Assembly: GCA_000437435.1 (NCBI GenBank)
Contig: FR899623.1
Coordinates: forward strand, 164,008 to 228,007
Source of the DNA: Clostridium sp. CAG:768
Lineage (GTDB): Bacteria; Cyanobacteriota; Vampirovibrionia; Gastranaerophilales; Gastranaerophilaceae
Direction of reading: 5' to 3'
DNA length: 64,000 bases
This document shows positions 51,889 through 61,896 of the stretch, one piece after another. The notes beneath the pieces are model-generated. The model made no database searches. It had not been told where the DNA came from and saw only the letters and a list, made by a program, of their open reading frames with translations. The translations under genes and the position numbers were made by a program. The number at the start of each line of letters is the position of its first letter. The first letter of the stretch is position 1.

Positions 51889-54486
51889 ATGCTAACCGGA
51901 AATCAAATTAGAAAATTATATTTAGATTATTTTAAAAATAAACATCAACATACAGTTGTTGAAAGTTCTAGCCTTGTACCTGACAATCCGACTGTTTTAT
52001 TGACAACAGCTGGAATGTTGCAGTTCTTGCCAATCTTTTTAGGAATTGTTAAATCTCCTTATGATCCGGCAAGAGCTACTTCTTGTCAAAAATGTGCTAG
52101 AGCTGGCGGAAAAGATAGTGATATCGAAAATGTTGGACGTACACCTCGCCATCATACATTCTTTGAAATGTTAGGAAATTTTTCTTTTGGCGATTATTAC
52201 AAAAAAGAAATTATTCCTTGGGCTTGGGAATTTGTAACAGAAGTTTTAAAACTTGATAAAGACAGATTGTGGATTACAATTTTTGAAACTGATGATGAAG
52301 CTTACGAAATTTGGAGAAGTGTCGGTGTTCCTGCTGAACGTATTAAACGTAAAGGGAAAAAAGATAATTTCTGGGGCCCTCCTGGAGCTTCTGGATCTTG
52401 CGGACCTTGCTCTGAAATTCACTATGACTTAGGTGAACAATATAAATGTGATGATCCAAATTGTGGTATTGATACTTGCGAATGCGACAGATGGGTTGAA
52501 ATTTGGAACCTTGTATTTACTGAATTGTATCAAGATGAAGAAGGAAACCAATCTCCTTTGGAAAGCAAAAACGTTGATACAGGCATGGGACTAGAACGTA
52601 TTACTATGGTATGTCAGGGTGTTGCTTCTACTTTTGAAACAGACCTTTTAAGACCAATTATGGACAAAGTTTCAGAAATGAGTGGTGTGCCTTATAAAAA
52701 ATCTGAAAAAACAGATATTTCTTTAAGAATTATAACAGACCATGCTCGTTGCGTTTCTTTCTTAATTTCTGATGGAGTAATTCCTGGAAATGAAGGCAGA
52801 AGCTATGTATTAAGAATGATTTTGAGACGAGCATTGCGTCATGGAAAAATTTTAGGTATGGATTTACCTTTCTTATACAAACTTGTAGATGTTGTTGTAG
52901 AAAATTATGGTGAAGCATATCCTGATTTAGTAAAAAATAAAGCTAAAATTGTCGATACAATTAAAAAAGAAGAAGAACGTTTTGCCAAAACTCTTGATCG
53001 TGGATATAAAATGCTTGATGAGTTTATTGAAGCGAAAAAAGATATTGATGGAGAAAGTGCTTTTAAATTGTATGATACATATGGTTTCCCATTTGAATTG
53101 ACAAAAGAAATTGCAGAAGAAAACGGTTTGAAAGTAGATGAAGCTGGTTATAAATCTGCTATGCAGGAACAAAAAGATCGTGCAAAAGCAGCTACTGCAA
53201 AAATTAGTGTAACTGGTGATATGAAGTATGCAAAACTTGAAGATCAAGTTGGTTCTTCTGAATTTGTAGGTTATACAGAAAATGAATGTGATGCAAAAAT
53301 CCTGGCTACAATTGATGGTGACGGATATGTTGATATTGTTTTAGATAAAACTCCATTCTATGCTGAATGCGGTGGTCAGGTAGGTGACAGCGGTTACATT
53401 GAAAATGAAAACTTAAAAGCTGAAGTATTAACTACTTTCAAAGTTAATAAACTTTTTGTTCACCGTTCAAAAGTTATCAATGGTGAAATTACAATTGGCG
53501 AACAAGTAAAAGCTAAAATTGATGTCCCAAGACGTGAAGAAATAAGACTTCACCACTCATCTGCTCACTTATTGCAAGCTGCTTTAACAAAAGTTTTAGG
53601 CAACGAGGTAAAACAAGCAGGTTCTCAGGTAGAAGAAAATAGAATGCGTTTTGACTTTACTTTCTCTCGTGCAATGACAGAGAATGAAATATTTAAAGTA
53701 GAAGATATTGTAAACAATTGGATTTCTCAAGGTCTAGAAGTTACAACTCAAGAAATGGATATTGAACAAGCTAAACTTACAGGTGCTGTTGCATTGTTTG
53801 GTGAAAAATATGAAGATATCGTAAGAGTTGTATCTATGGGTATCGGTGAAAATTGTATCTCTAAAGAATTTTGTGCAGGTACTCATGCTCGAAATACAAG
53901 AGATTTAAGATTGTTCAAAATAGTTTCTGAAGGTGCTATAGCTGCTGGAACAAGACGTATTGAAGTTGTTGTTTCAAATGCTGCTTTTGAATATATGAAT
54001 GAAAGAGTAAAAGAAATGAGCAAACTTTCTCAAATGTTTAAAGTTCACTCAGAAGAAGTAATTGAACGTGTAGAAAAACTTCAAGAAGAAAATAGAGAAC
54101 TTCAAAAGGAATTGGCTCAAGCAAAAGAAGATAGCGCAAGAGCAAAATTTGCGACATTCTTATCAAAAGCAGAAGATATTGAAGGTGGTAAACTTTTTGT
54201 TTCAAAAGTTGAACATTTTGACGGTAATGCAATTAGAACAGGTATTGAATTTATGTCTCAAAAACTTGGAGAAAGTATCATTGTTCTAGCTTCTGAAAAA
54301 ACTGTGGCTGTAAAAGTTTCTGACAGTTTTGTTAAAAAAGGTATAAATGCCGGTAAAATTGTTGGTGAAATTGCTCGTGCTACAGGTGCAAATGGTGGCG
54401 GTAGACCAAATTTTGCTCAAGGTGGAGTTAAAGATGCTTCAAAATTAGATGAAATTCTACAAAAGATAGAAAATGATTTAAAATAA
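51889..54486 (+). CDS. alaS: Alanyl-tRNA synthetase
   Basis: 865 residues. Class II aminoacylation core with TTAGMLQFLPIFLG and GRTPRHHTFFEMLGNFSFGDYYK, editing domain with zinc ligands HHSSAHLLQAAL and CAGTHA, C-terminal DHHA1 domain (GGRPNFAQGG). Full length. A TATAAT at 51849-51854 lies 35 bases before the start codon and GAGGGA precedes it. Ends with its own terminator. Confidence 0.97.
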   Translation: MLTGNQIRKLYLDYFKNKHQHTVVESSSLVPDNPTVLLTTAGMLQFLPIFLGIVKSPYDPARATSCQKCARAGGKDSDIENVGRTPRHHTFFEMLGNFSFGDYYKKEIIPWAWEFVTEVLKLDKDRLWITIFETDDEAYEIWRSVGVPAERIKRKGKKDNFWGPPGASGSCGPCSEIHYDLGEQYKCDDPNCGIDTCECDRWVEIWNLVFTELYQDEEGNQSPLESKNVDTGMGLERITMVCQGVASTFETDLLRPIMDKVSEMSGVPYKKSEKTDISLRIITDHARCVSFLISDGVIPGNEGRSYVLRMILRRALRHGKILGMDLPFLYKLVDVVVENYGEAYPDLVKNKAKIVDTIKKEEERFAKTLDRGYKMLDEFIEAKKDIDGESAFKLYDTYGFPFELTKEIAEENGLKVDEAGYKSAMQEQKDRAKAATAKISVTGDMKYAKLEDQVGSSEFVGYTENECDAKILATIDGDGYVDIVLDKTPFYAECGGQVGDSGYIENENLKAEVLTTFKVNKLFVHRSKVINGEITIGEQVKAKIDVPRREEIRLHHSSAHLLQAALTKVLGNEVKQAGSQVEENRMRFDFTFSRAMTENEIFKVEDIVNNWISQGLEVTTQEMDIEQAKLTGAVALFGEKYEDIVRVVSMGIGENCISKEFCAGTHARNTRDLRLFKIVSEGAIAAGTRRIEVVVSNAAFEYMNERVKEMSKLSQMFKVHSEEVIERVEKLQEENRELQKELAQAKEDSARAKFATFLSKAEDIEGGKLFVSKVEHFDGNAIRTGIEFMSQKLGESIIVLASEKTVAVKVSDSFVKKGINAGKIVGEIARATGANGGGRPNFAQGGVKDASKLDEILQKIENDLK

Positions 54487-54491
54487 AAAAG

Positions 54492-54521
54492 AACTCGGAA
54501 TATATTTATATATTCCGAGTT
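54492..54521 (+). terminator. Terminator after alaS
   Basis: AACTCGGAATATA / TATATTCCGAGTT, TTTA loop, short T-rich tail. Confidence 0.82.
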
Positions 54522-54560
54522 TAGTTTAAATGTTTGAAATAGATTGGAGATAAATTTTTA

Positions 54561-55037
54561 ATGATTACAAATACAACATTATTAACAGATAAAACCCCAT
54601 CATTCGGAATGTCTGTAAAATTTAATAATTCAGGTAAAAAATTTTTTAATAAAGTTTTTGAAAATAATCCAAATTTAGGCCAAGAATATATAAATCGTCA
54701 AATGAATAACAAGGCATCAGATATTTTTGTTAAAGGTGCAGATGTTTATGTTGGCATAAATGCAAAAAAATGGAAAGTAATTGGCAGTATTTGGACAGAT
54801 AAAAAAAATGGAAAATCAATTGAGGAATTAATTTGTACAAGAGGCGGTAATATTTTTCATAAATCTGCATTAAAAACAGTTATTATGGAAGATGGAAAAC
54901 CTTTAGTAAATAGATATGGTGAAAATGGTAGACGTTTTGCAATTGCAGAAGAAATTGCTAATTATCAAAAATATGTGTCTGAAAATAAAAGACCATCTTT
55001 AATTGAAAATTTCTTAGGCTTATTTAAAAATACATAA
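54561..55037 (+). CDS. Hypothetical protein
   Basis: 158 residues, family not recognised. Low-complexity N-terminus with [11 protein letters not shown], then an alpha/beta region ([28 protein letters not shown]) and a C-terminal helix ([14 protein letters not shown]). No signal peptide. The 62.5 kb gene has similar size and style but no evident sequence match. Upstream of dut, 29 bases apart. Confidence 0.55.
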   Translation: MITNTTLLTDKTPSFGMSVKFNNSGKKFFNKVFENNPNLGQEYINRQMNNKASDIFVKGADVYVGINAKKWKVIGSIWTDKKNGKSIEELICTRGGNIFHKSALKTVIMEDGKPLVNRYGENGRRFAIAEEIANYQKYVSENKRPSLIENFLGLFKNT

Positions 55038-55066
55038 AGTTTGTATTTATTTTCATGGAGAAATAT

Positions 55067-55504
55067 ATGACAGTATTAAAAATTGAAAGACTTCCACATA
55101 ATAAATTTTTACCTGAGTACAAAACTGAGGGTGCTGCAGGTATGGATTTGTGTGCTGCAATTTCTGAGCCAATTACTCTTAAACCTCTTGAAAGGAAATT
55201 AGTCCCAACAGGATTAAAAATTGAATTGGAACATGGTTATGAAGCTCAGGTTAGACCTCGTTCAGGTTTATCAATCAAGCATGGAATTACATTGATTAAT
55301 TGTATAGGTACAATAGATGAAGATTATAGAGGCGAAATATGTGTTCCTATTGTTAATCTTTCAAATGAAACTTATACAATTCAACCTGATGAAAGAATTG
55401 CTCAGATGGTAATTGCAAAGGTGGAGCAAGCTGAAATAAAAGTTGAAGTGGAATTAACGGAGACTGCTCGTGGTGAAGGCGGTTTTGGTTCTACCGGCAA
55501 ATGA
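55067..55504 (+). CDS. dut: dUTP diphosphatase
   Basis: 145 residues from ATG 55067, 6 bases after GGAG; a slightly upstream ATG at 55055 overlaps the SD. Trimeric dUTPase, makes dUMP and keeps uracil out of DNA. Five conserved motifs are visible: [30 protein letters not shown] (catalytic Asp), RIAQMVI, and C-terminal [10 protein letters not shown]. Overlaps the next gene by 4 bases. Confidence 0.97.
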   Translation: MTVLKIERLPHNKFLPEYKTEGAAGMDLCAAISEPITLKPLERKLVPTGLKIELEHGYEAQVRPRSGLSIKHGITLINCIGTIDEDYRGEICVPIVNLSNETYTIQPDERIAQMVIAKVEQAEIKVEVELTETARGEGGFGSTGK

Positions 55505-55761
55505 AATATTTAAAATATTCATTACCATTAATATTCATTCTTGTTGTAGAATTGCTTGTCAAATTTAATGATAAGTCTATTTGTTTATGGAAAATTTTAA
55601 CAGGGCATGAATGTCTAGGTTGTGGTATTACAAGAGCTTTTCATGAATTATTCCATTTTCATTTCCAAAAGGCTTTTGAATTTAATCATGCAATTATTAT
55701 TGTTGCTCCGTTATTGTTGTATTTATGGTTAAAATTAATACTTACAAATGATGTTAAATAA
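55501..55761 (+). CDS. DUF2752 membrane protein
   Basis: 86 residues, two hydrophobic helices (residues 6-20 and 63-79). The signature C-x-G-C-x-x-T-R ([15 protein letters not shown]) is that of DUF2752, a family of small membrane proteins widespread in Bacteroidetes, Firmicutes and Cyanobacteria-related lineages. Overlaps dut by ATGA, so translation is coupled. Role unknown. Confidence 0.85.
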   Translation: MKYLKYSLPLIFILVVELLVKFNDKSICLWKILTGHECLGCGITRAFHELFHFHFQKAFEFNHAIIIVAPLLLYLWLKLILTNDVK

Positions 55762-55812
55762 TGATTTATCAATTATTATTTTGTTTGTACTTAATTTAAG
55801 AAAGGAATTTAT

Positions 55813-56151
55813 ATGTCAAACGAAGGAACAGGTATGGTTGGCAACAAATCTTATACTGCTGCATTGTTATTATCTTTTTTCTTAGGTGGTTTTGGTATTC
55901 ATAGATTTTATACCGGATACATTGGATTAGGTATTTTACAATTAATTACAGCAGGTGGTTGTGGAATTTGGACTTTAATTGATTTTATCAGTCTATGTTT
56001 TGGAAAATTTAAAGATTCTGATGGTAATGAATTAGCTGATTATAATCCAACATTGGGACAAACTTTATTTTGGGTGTGGATTGCTCTAATTGTAATAAGT
56101 GTTGTATTCAATATTGCAGTGACTTCTTCGGTAATCGGTGGGGTTCACTAA
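55813..56151 (+). CDS. TM2-domain protein
   Basis: 112 residues. TM2 domain: LLLSFFLGGFGIHRFYTGYIGLGILQLI...GGCGIWTLIDFISL, two helices joined by a turn, then a third helix (TLFWVWIALIVISVVF) near the C-terminus. Bacterial TM2 proteins are of unknown function. Preceded by AAAGGAA. Terminator follows. Confidence 0.85.
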   Translation: MSNEGTGMVGNKSYTAALLLSFFLGGFGIHRFYTGYIGLGILQLITAGGCGIWTLIDFISLCFGKFKDSDGNELADYNPTLGQTLFWVWIALIVISVVFNIAVTSSVIGGVH

Positions 56152-56166
56152 TATTTTATTTCACAT

Positions 56167-56202
56167 AAAAAAAAGAACTTTTTTTATAAAAGGTTCTTTT
56201 TT
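56167..56202 (+). terminator. Terminator after TM2 gene
   Basis: AAAAAGAAC..TTTTT / AAAA..GTTCTTTTT stem with imperfect centre and a T run. Confidence 0.7.
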
Positions 56203-56235
56203 ATGTCGAGGAAAAGGAGGAATAGTATAAATTTT

Positions 56236-56406
56236 TTATTTTTTGCCTTTAAAAACTGAAATATCTGATAAATCTTTCAAGGCAAAATTTGTATTAACAT
56301 CAAAAATCGCGTCAGGATTTTTGTTATCTTTATTATTTAGTTTTGACCAATAGTCAGGATCCAGTTGTGGACGACCTTTAGGTATATCGCTGTTAAAATC
56401 AACCAT
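56236..56406 (-). CDS. Small hypothetical protein (56 residues)
   Basis: ATG at 56406 with AAGGG about 8 bases upstream; 56 codons ending in TAA at 56236. The product starts MVDFNSDIPKGRPQLDPDYWSK and is Asn/Asp/Lys-rich, soluble. It fills the gap of more than 300 bases between the TM2 and GH57 genes. Codon pattern and SD support a real gene; family not recognised. Confidence 0.55.
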   Translation of the reverse strand: MVDFNSDIPKGRPQLDPDYWSKLNNKDNKNPDAIFDVNTNFALKDLSDISVFKGKK

Positions 56407-56484
56407 ATTTTGTTCCCTTTGTATTTTTTATAACGTCAATGATAGAAAAAACTTTAGTAATTTATCTTGATTGTTAAAATTTTG

Positions 56485-58710
56485 TTACATTCTTTTTATT
56501 GTTAAAAGCATTTCATTTGGAACAAAGTAATCTTTAATTCCATAATTCGCATTAACAAATAAAAATTCTAATGTATCTCCTTTATCAATTCCTATATCGT
56601 CAAAAGGAATGCTTAAATCTACAACTTTGTCATAAATTGCAGTTATATTTTTTGATGACGTGATAACCCACAAATTATTTGGTATTGCTCTTACAAGACG
56701 AACCAAATTTATTTCTCCATTATAAATAGAAATTTGCATTTCATTGTGAAATTTTTCTTTAGATATTGGTAAAATACTTTCTGTTTTTTGAATGATACGA
56801 ATTGGAGATAATGCTTGTTTTTTATTTTGGTTTCTCATATAAACATACATTTGATTTACACGTTTAGCATTTGCTGCTGCTTGTTTATTGTATTCGTTTA
56901 TATAAAATCTTAAATAAAGGTTGTCTTTGTCATATCCAAAACAAATTTTGTCGTAAAATTTATCTTCATCAAGTACAGGACCGTCAGGGATTTTTATACA
57001 ACCTGCATTGAGCCAATTCTCATCGTCACTTTCTTGTCCATTAAGAATAGGAGTAAATTCTCCTTTAGGGTATCTTGATGGTTTTGAAATTGCTGATAAA
57101 AGCGGAGTATCAAGATACTGCGGAACTTCCAATCCTAAATAAAGATAAATATTTTTTAAATGTTCTCTAAATATATAATCAAAAATATTATCTCTGCCAG
57201 AGTCATTCGGTTCTCCGTACCACCAAAACCAATCACTGCCTTCACAAATAAATAATTCTTTTCTTGCTGCTTCAATATTTGGATGTAGCGGATTTTGTTT
57301 TACAAAAGCGCAAAAATCATCTCTAACTTGTTTAAGGTAAGTCCAAGCTAGGTTTTTTAGCGGTTCGTCAATCCACAATTTAAAATTGCGATTTATCCAA
57401 GAACCTGAGCTTAATTTGTTCAAAGGTTTTGGAGTATCTTTTTCTAAATAGTCGCTTATCAAAACTGTTTCTAATGTTGGGTCATTTTCTATTAATGAAT
57501 AGATTGTTTGCAAGAACGTAGATCCGTCTTCTGTATAACTTTCCCAACAGTTTTCTCCGTCCATTGCAATAGTTAGTAAATGATTTTCGTCAGGTGATGA
57601 TAATAATTTACTTTGTGTTACTTTAATTCTGTCATATAAATCATTTGCAGCAGCTTCTGCAGAATGATTAGGATATTCAAAACCTATTAAATTTGGAATT
57701 ACAGAATCTCTGAATATTATATCTACATCTTTATAATTGTAAGATTTTAATAAATGATAAGGGTCTTCCAAATAACCTCTGAAATCTCTCACAAATTCAA
57801 ATTTAATAGAATTTGATAAAATACCTTCGTCAGATATTGTCCATTTTATTCCAAGTTCTTTCAACATTTCCATAACTTTGGAATTAATACAATGTTCTGA
57901 TGGCCAAATTCCTTTTGGTCGTTTCCCAAATAGCTCTTCAATTCTGTCGATTGCCATTTTTGTCTGCATTTTGGCATCGAGTTCCATTTTTAAATTTGTT
58001 GGTAAATCACTATCAGAAGATTTTTTTATACTTTTTATATCAAGCAAAATTGGTAAAATTGGGTGATAATAAGGACTTGTTGTAATTTCAATTCTGCCTT
58101 TTTCTACAAATTTTTTATATGTAGGGATAATTTTTCTTATGATATCTCTTTGGATATCAATTATTTTAATTCTGTCTTCAAGTGTGTAATTTTTTCCTTT
58201 TTTTATTAGTTTTTTTAGTTCAGGATATTTATTTTTGTATATAGGATCAAACCAAACAAGATTAAATAATGCCATTAAATCAGAATATTCTTGAGGTGAA
58301 AATATATTAATGTCATTATTTTCACATAATTGGTATTTTTGATAAAGTCTATTGTACTCTTCATTTGGCAGAATCATTGAATGAAAGTTTGCATCAAAAA
58401 AATTGTTTATAATGAATTCTTTATCATCATCAGTCAAATCGTCAACATCTGTAATAGTAAGTCTTGAATGAATATCGTGCATGTTATTTTCACCATAATC
58501 AATCAATTCATCTAAAAGTACAGGTACAATATTAAAATTAAGTTTAGTATTTTTAAACTTATCTAATATAAGTACCATATCAAGATAATCTTTCACAGCA
58601 TGTAATCTTGTCCAAGGCATTAAATAGTCGCCTTCAGGTGACAATTGATATACAGGCTGATGCATATGCCAGTAGAATGCTATAGATAACTTTTTTGTCT
58701 GACTCATCAT
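56485..58710 (-). CDS. Glycoside hydrolase family 57
   Basis: 741 residues. GH57 catalytic (beta/alpha)7 region: FYWHMHQPVYQ (His pair) at the N-terminus, GIWPSEHC (likely nucleophile Glu), TISDEGIL, and IAMDGENCWESY (acid Asp) near residue 390. C-terminal 200 residues form a separate beta-rich domain. Family members act on alpha-glucans such as glycogen, starch or amylopullulan, cytoplasmic here (no signal peptide). Large size suits an amylopullulanase-like enzyme, specificity unproven. Confidence 0.92.
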   Translation of the reverse strand: MMSQTKKLSIAFYWHMHQPVYQLSPEGDYLMPWTRLHAVKDYLDMVLILDKFKNTKLNFNIVPVLLDELIDYGENNMHDIHSRLTITDVDDLTDDDKEFIINNFFDANFHSMILPNEEYNRLYQKYQLCENNDINIFSPQEYSDLMALFNLVWFDPIYKNKYPELKKLIKKGKNYTLEDRIKIIDIQRDIIRKIIPTYKKFVEKGRIEITTSPYYHPILPILLDIKSIKKSSDSDLPTNLKMELDAKMQTKMAIDRIEELFGKRPKGIWPSEHCINSKVMEMLKELGIKWTISDEGILSNSIKFEFVRDFRGYLEDPYHLLKSYNYKDVDIIFRDSVIPNLIGFEYPNHSAEAAANDLYDRIKVTQSKLLSSPDENHLLTIAMDGENCWESYTEDGSTFLQTIYSLIENDPTLETVLISDYLEKDTPKPLNKLSSGSWINRNFKLWIDEPLKNLAWTYLKQVRDDFCAFVKQNPLHPNIEAARKELFICEGSDWFWWYGEPNDSGRDNIFDYIFREHLKNIYLYLGLEVPQYLDTPLLSAISKPSRYPKGEFTPILNGQESDDENWLNAGCIKIPDGPVLDEDKFYDKICFGYDKDNLYLRFYINEYNKQAAANAKRVNQMYVYMRNQNKKQALSPIRIIQKTESILPISKEKFHNEMQISIYNGEINLVRLVRAIPNNLWVITSSKNITAIYDKVVDLSIPFDDIGIDKGDTLEFLFVNANYGIKDYFVPNEMLLTIKRM

Positions 58711-58791
58711 AAAATCAATTCCAAATGCTATTCTTTCAAAAATATTATATCATTCAAAAGCAAAAAATGGAAATGAATTTACATGATTTTA

Positions 58792-59070
58792 TTAAATGTT
58801 ATGCATATTGTCGAAAATTTCTTTTCTTTGAACCCAAATTTCCATTCCAAGTTCTTCACCTGTTTTTGTTAGGGCATCTTTTATTTCTTTGAAAGAAAAT
58901 TTTGATTTTTCAATATTGCATAGCATAAACATTACAAAATGTCCTTGCATCAAAGTTTGTTTTATATCTTCAATATTTACTTCATATTCAGCAAGTACAG
59001 CAGAAACTTTTGCAACTATACCTACTTTATCTATACCTGATACAGTTATGATAATTTGTTGATCTGACAT
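58792..59070 (-). CDS. UPF0237 ACT-domain protein
   Basis: 92 residues: one ACT domain (IITVSGIDKVGIVAKVSAVLAEYEVNIEDIKQTLMQGHFVMFMLCN). UPF0237 members usually accompany a UPF0210 gene, but that gene is 54 kb away in this window. Small-molecule sensor in principle. Its start overlaps the end of the AGCS gene by 25 bases, so it is co-transcribed with that symporter. Confidence 0.9.
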   Translation of the reverse strand: MSDQQIIITVSGIDKVGIVAKVSAVLAEYEVNIEDIKQTLMQGHFVMFMLCNIEKSKFSFKEIKDALTKTGEELGMEIWVQRKEIFDNMHNI

Positions 59071-60626
59071 GTTACCTCATCTTCATCATCATTTTCTACT
59101 TTTACTTCTGCAGGTTGTAACCAATCACGATTAATCCATTTTCCTAATTGGTGTACTCTGCAATATTCAGCCAAATCTTTTTTAACTTCAGGAGCTAAGA
59201 TGTACATTGCAATAATATTTGGTAAAGACATTGCAATCATCATTGCATCTGTAATATTAATAACTGAAGTTACGTTCAATACAGAACCGATTAAAATAAA
59301 TCCGCAATATATAAATTGGAATGTAAGAGTTCTTTTCTTTCCTTCTCCGAATAAGAAGTTCCAAGATTTTTGACCGTAATATGCCCAGCTTATGATTGTA
59401 GATAATGCATATAAAAGAACAATACCTGCTAAAAGTGTTGGGAAGAAAGGCATTACTGATGAAATCGCATCAGATGTCATTTCAATGCCAGATGTGTGGC
59501 CAGCATGAGTTTTGTATACACCTGTAATTACGATTGCAAAAGCTGTTAATGTACACATAAAACCTGTTAAGAATGGGTCTAACAGAGCTACGAAACCTTG
59601 AGATAAAGGTTCATCTGTTTTTACTGTTGCATATACGATAGGAGCTGAACCAGTACCTGCTTCGTTAGATTGAACAGAGCGTCTTAAGCCCATAATCATA
59701 GCAACAAACATTCCACCATATATAGATTCAGGTCTGAATGCTTCTTTTACAATAACCCAAGCAGCATGAGGTACAAGTTTGATATTACATATGATAACTG
59801 CCATTGCTGCAAATAAATATACGAAAATCTTTAAAGGAACGATTTTTTCTGTTACTTTAACGATGTTTTTAATACCGCCAATAACAATCAGACCAACAAC
59901 GATTGCCATACCTAATCCGATTACCCAGTGAAGATTATGCATAAATCCGTTTTCACCACCGCAAACGTTAACAAACTGATTAGCAGCCTGATTGATTTGA
60001 ATCATATTACCACCTGTAATACCTCCGCAAATACAAAGTATTGCGAAAACTACAGATAGAGGTTGACCTAACCATCTTAATTTTTTACGAGTTAGACCAT
60101 GTGCCATATAATGCATTGGTCCGCCTGATATTGAACCATCTAAGTTAAATCTTCTGTATTTTACAGCTAATGCTGCTTCTACAAATTTTAATGACATACC
60201 CAAAAGTGCACCAACGATAATCCAAAAAGCTGCACCAGGACCGCCCATTGAAATAGCGATAGCAACACCTGCGATACTACCTAAACCGATTGTCCCTGAT
60301 AATGCTGTCATCAAAGCTTGGAATGATGAAACTTCACCAGAACCGTCTTCTGATTTTTTAGGTTTAAATACTAAATCGATAGCATGTTTAAATCCCCAAA
60401 CAGCAATACCTCTCAAATAGAAAGTAAAGAATATTCCTGCAAATAATATCCAGAATATAATTATAGGTACATCTGCACCAAAAACATGTACAGGGTGGAA
60501 TATGACTCCCGCTATTGCATCGGATATCGGCGCGACATTTTTGTCCATAAAAGCATCGATATTAAATGCATTTGCCTGTTGAATGTTAAATAAAAGTGTC
60601 AAAAGTACAATTAAAATTCTGTTCAT
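59046..60626 (-). CDS. Sodium:alanine/glycine symporter (AGCS family)
   Basis: 526 residues, about 11 membrane helices, preceded by a signal-like N-terminus (MNRILIVLLTLLFNIQQANA). Motifs GTIGLGSIAGVAIAISMGGPGAAFWI, KFVEAALAVKYR, GGPMHYM and NEAGTGSAPIVYAT are characteristic of AGCS carriers, which import Ala/Gly with Na+. The 3' end overlaps the ACT gene, which might report on amino-acid status. Leader may be structured. Confidence 0.95.
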   Translation of the reverse strand: MNRILIVLLTLLFNIQQANAFNIDAFMDKNVAPISDAIAGVIFHPVHVFGADVPIIIFWILFAGIFFTFYLRGIAVWGFKHAIDLVFKPKKSEDGSGEVSSFQALMTALSGTIGLGSIAGVAIAISMGGPGAAFWIIVGALLGMSLKFVEAALAVKYRRFNLDGSISGGPMHYMAHGLTRKKLRWLGQPLSVVFAILCICGGITGGNMIQINQAANQFVNVCGGENGFMHNLHWVIGLGMAIVVGLIVIGGIKNIVKVTEKIVPLKIFVYLFAAMAVIICNIKLVPHAAWVIVKEAFRPESIYGGMFVAMIMGLRRSVQSNEAGTGSAPIVYATVKTDEPLSQGFVALLDPFLTGFMCTLTAFAIVITGVYKTHAGHTSGIEMTSDAISSVMPFFPTLLAGIVLLYALSTIISWAYYGQKSWNFLFGEGKKRTLTFQFIYCGFILIGSVLNVTSVINITDAMMIAMSLPNIIAMYILAPEVKKDLAEYCRVHQLGKWINRDWLQPAEVKVENDDEDEVTCQINKLS

Positions 60627-60741
60627 TAAATATTTCCTTTCGGGCTTATCCTCTCAAGGTTTTCGGCTACTACTCTCACAAGGGGTAAATCACCAACCCA
60701 GAATAATACTACCAGAAACATGCTTGCATGATGTCAAATCT
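60627..60741 (-). promoter_or_regulatory. Leader of AGCS gene with repeated GAGAG...AGCC...GAAA elements
   Basis: On the minus strand the 115 bases before the ATG contain TTGACA (possible -35), then GGGT...ACCC pairing potential and two similar segments, GAGAGTAGTAGCCGAAAACC and GAGAGGATAAGCCCGAAAGG, before SD AAAGGA. Such repeated purine-rich loops are common in riboswitch-like leaders of ion or amino-acid transporters, but no known class was matched by eye. Confidence 0.4.
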
Positions 60742-61809
60742 TTACAAAATCTTAAACATTTGTTGCAAATATTCATCTGCACATTTGTCTGAGGTGTATT
60801 CTTTGATTGTATGAAAACTATTGTAGCGCAAGGTGTTCAGCTTGTCATCATCCATGTTTTTTATATTAAGAAGTATTTTTCTAATCTCATTTGAAATCGG
60901 AAGAGTTAAAAAACCGTTTTCACCGTCTTTGATAATTCCTGATATCCCGTCATCTTTTGTACAGATTGTAATACAGCCTTGTGACATTGCTTCTAAATAT
61001 ACCATACCAAAGGTCTCACCAATGCTAGGCAGGATAAAAATATCACTATCGTGCATTTTGGCAAGAACTTCATTATGAGGAAGATGTCCTGTAAATTTTA
61101 CGGATTTATCAATTTCTTCTAGAGATTTTCTCCCTTTACCATCTCCAATTACTGTTAATTCAAAGTTTTCAAGTCCTTTGCAAGCATCAATTACTTTGTC
61201 GATATTTTTTCTTTTTTTGAAATTAGCACAGGTTAAAACTTTGATTTTTTCTTTGTTTAGGGTGTGAAAATCTTTTTTTATAATTTCTTTTTTTACACCT
61301 GATGGTGCTGTGAATGTTTTATTTTTTAATTCAGGATAAAGTTTTAGCAGTTTATCTTTTATTACAAAAGAACGGCAAGCTATAGCTTTTGCATTATGCA
61401 GAGCTTTTTCAAGCCTTTTTTTGAAATGAAATTTGTATATAGGATTGGTCAGCACTTCTAAATCAGAATTATGCACACCAGCAACAAATGGCACACCAAG
61501 TTTGTCTGCAAATAAAATTCCCGATGGCATATGAGCAATTATTGCATCATAATTTTCTAATTGAGAAAAATTTTTTCTGATATCAAACCAAAATGGAGTC
61601 CAATAATTGACATTGAATACTTTTCCATATTGTCCGGTTTTGTAAAATGGTTTGTCTCGCAAAAAAGAATTTAATATAAAATTCGGTTTTATAACATTAA
61701 CATTATGTCCTTGTTTTTCCCACTCTTGGACAAAGTCAAAAAGTGTTCTTGGTGTTGTTTTTTCAGTTTCGCTTACCGGATATAAATCTGTTATAAAAAG
61801 AATATTCAT
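60742..61809 (-). CDS. Glycosyltransferase family 4
   Basis: 355 residues, GT-B fold. N-terminal NILFITDLYPVSETEKTTPR and VAGVHNSD; C-terminal CANFKKRKNIDKVIDA, VIGDGKGRKSLEEI, and the EX7E motif in GETFGMVYLEAMSQG. Acts on an NDP-sugar donor at the cytoplasmic face, probably surface polysaccharide or glycolipid. Acceptor unknown; no other glycan cluster nearby. Confidence 0.9.
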   Translation of the reverse strand: MNILFITDLYPVSETEKTTPRTLFDFVQEWEKQGHNVNVIKPNFILNSFLRDKPFYKTGQYGKVFNVNYWTPFWFDIRKNFSQLENYDAIIAHMPSGILFADKLGVPFVAGVHNSDLEVLTNPIYKFHFKKRLEKALHNAKAIACRSFVIKDKLLKLYPELKNKTFTAPSGVKKEIIKKDFHTLNKEKIKVLTCANFKKRKNIDKVIDACKGLENFELTVIGDGKGRKSLEEIDKSVKFTGHLPHNEVLAKMHDSDIFILPSIGETFGMVYLEAMSQGCITICTKDDGISGIIKDGENGFLTLPISNEIRKILLNIKNMDDDKLNTLRYNSFHTIKEYTSDKCADEYLQQMFKIL

Positions 61810-61896
61810 ACAAATTATTATATCATAAGGCGGGTTGAGGTTTTATACATTATGTGATTTAATTATAAAAAATAGATTATAAAAAGGAATAAAAAA

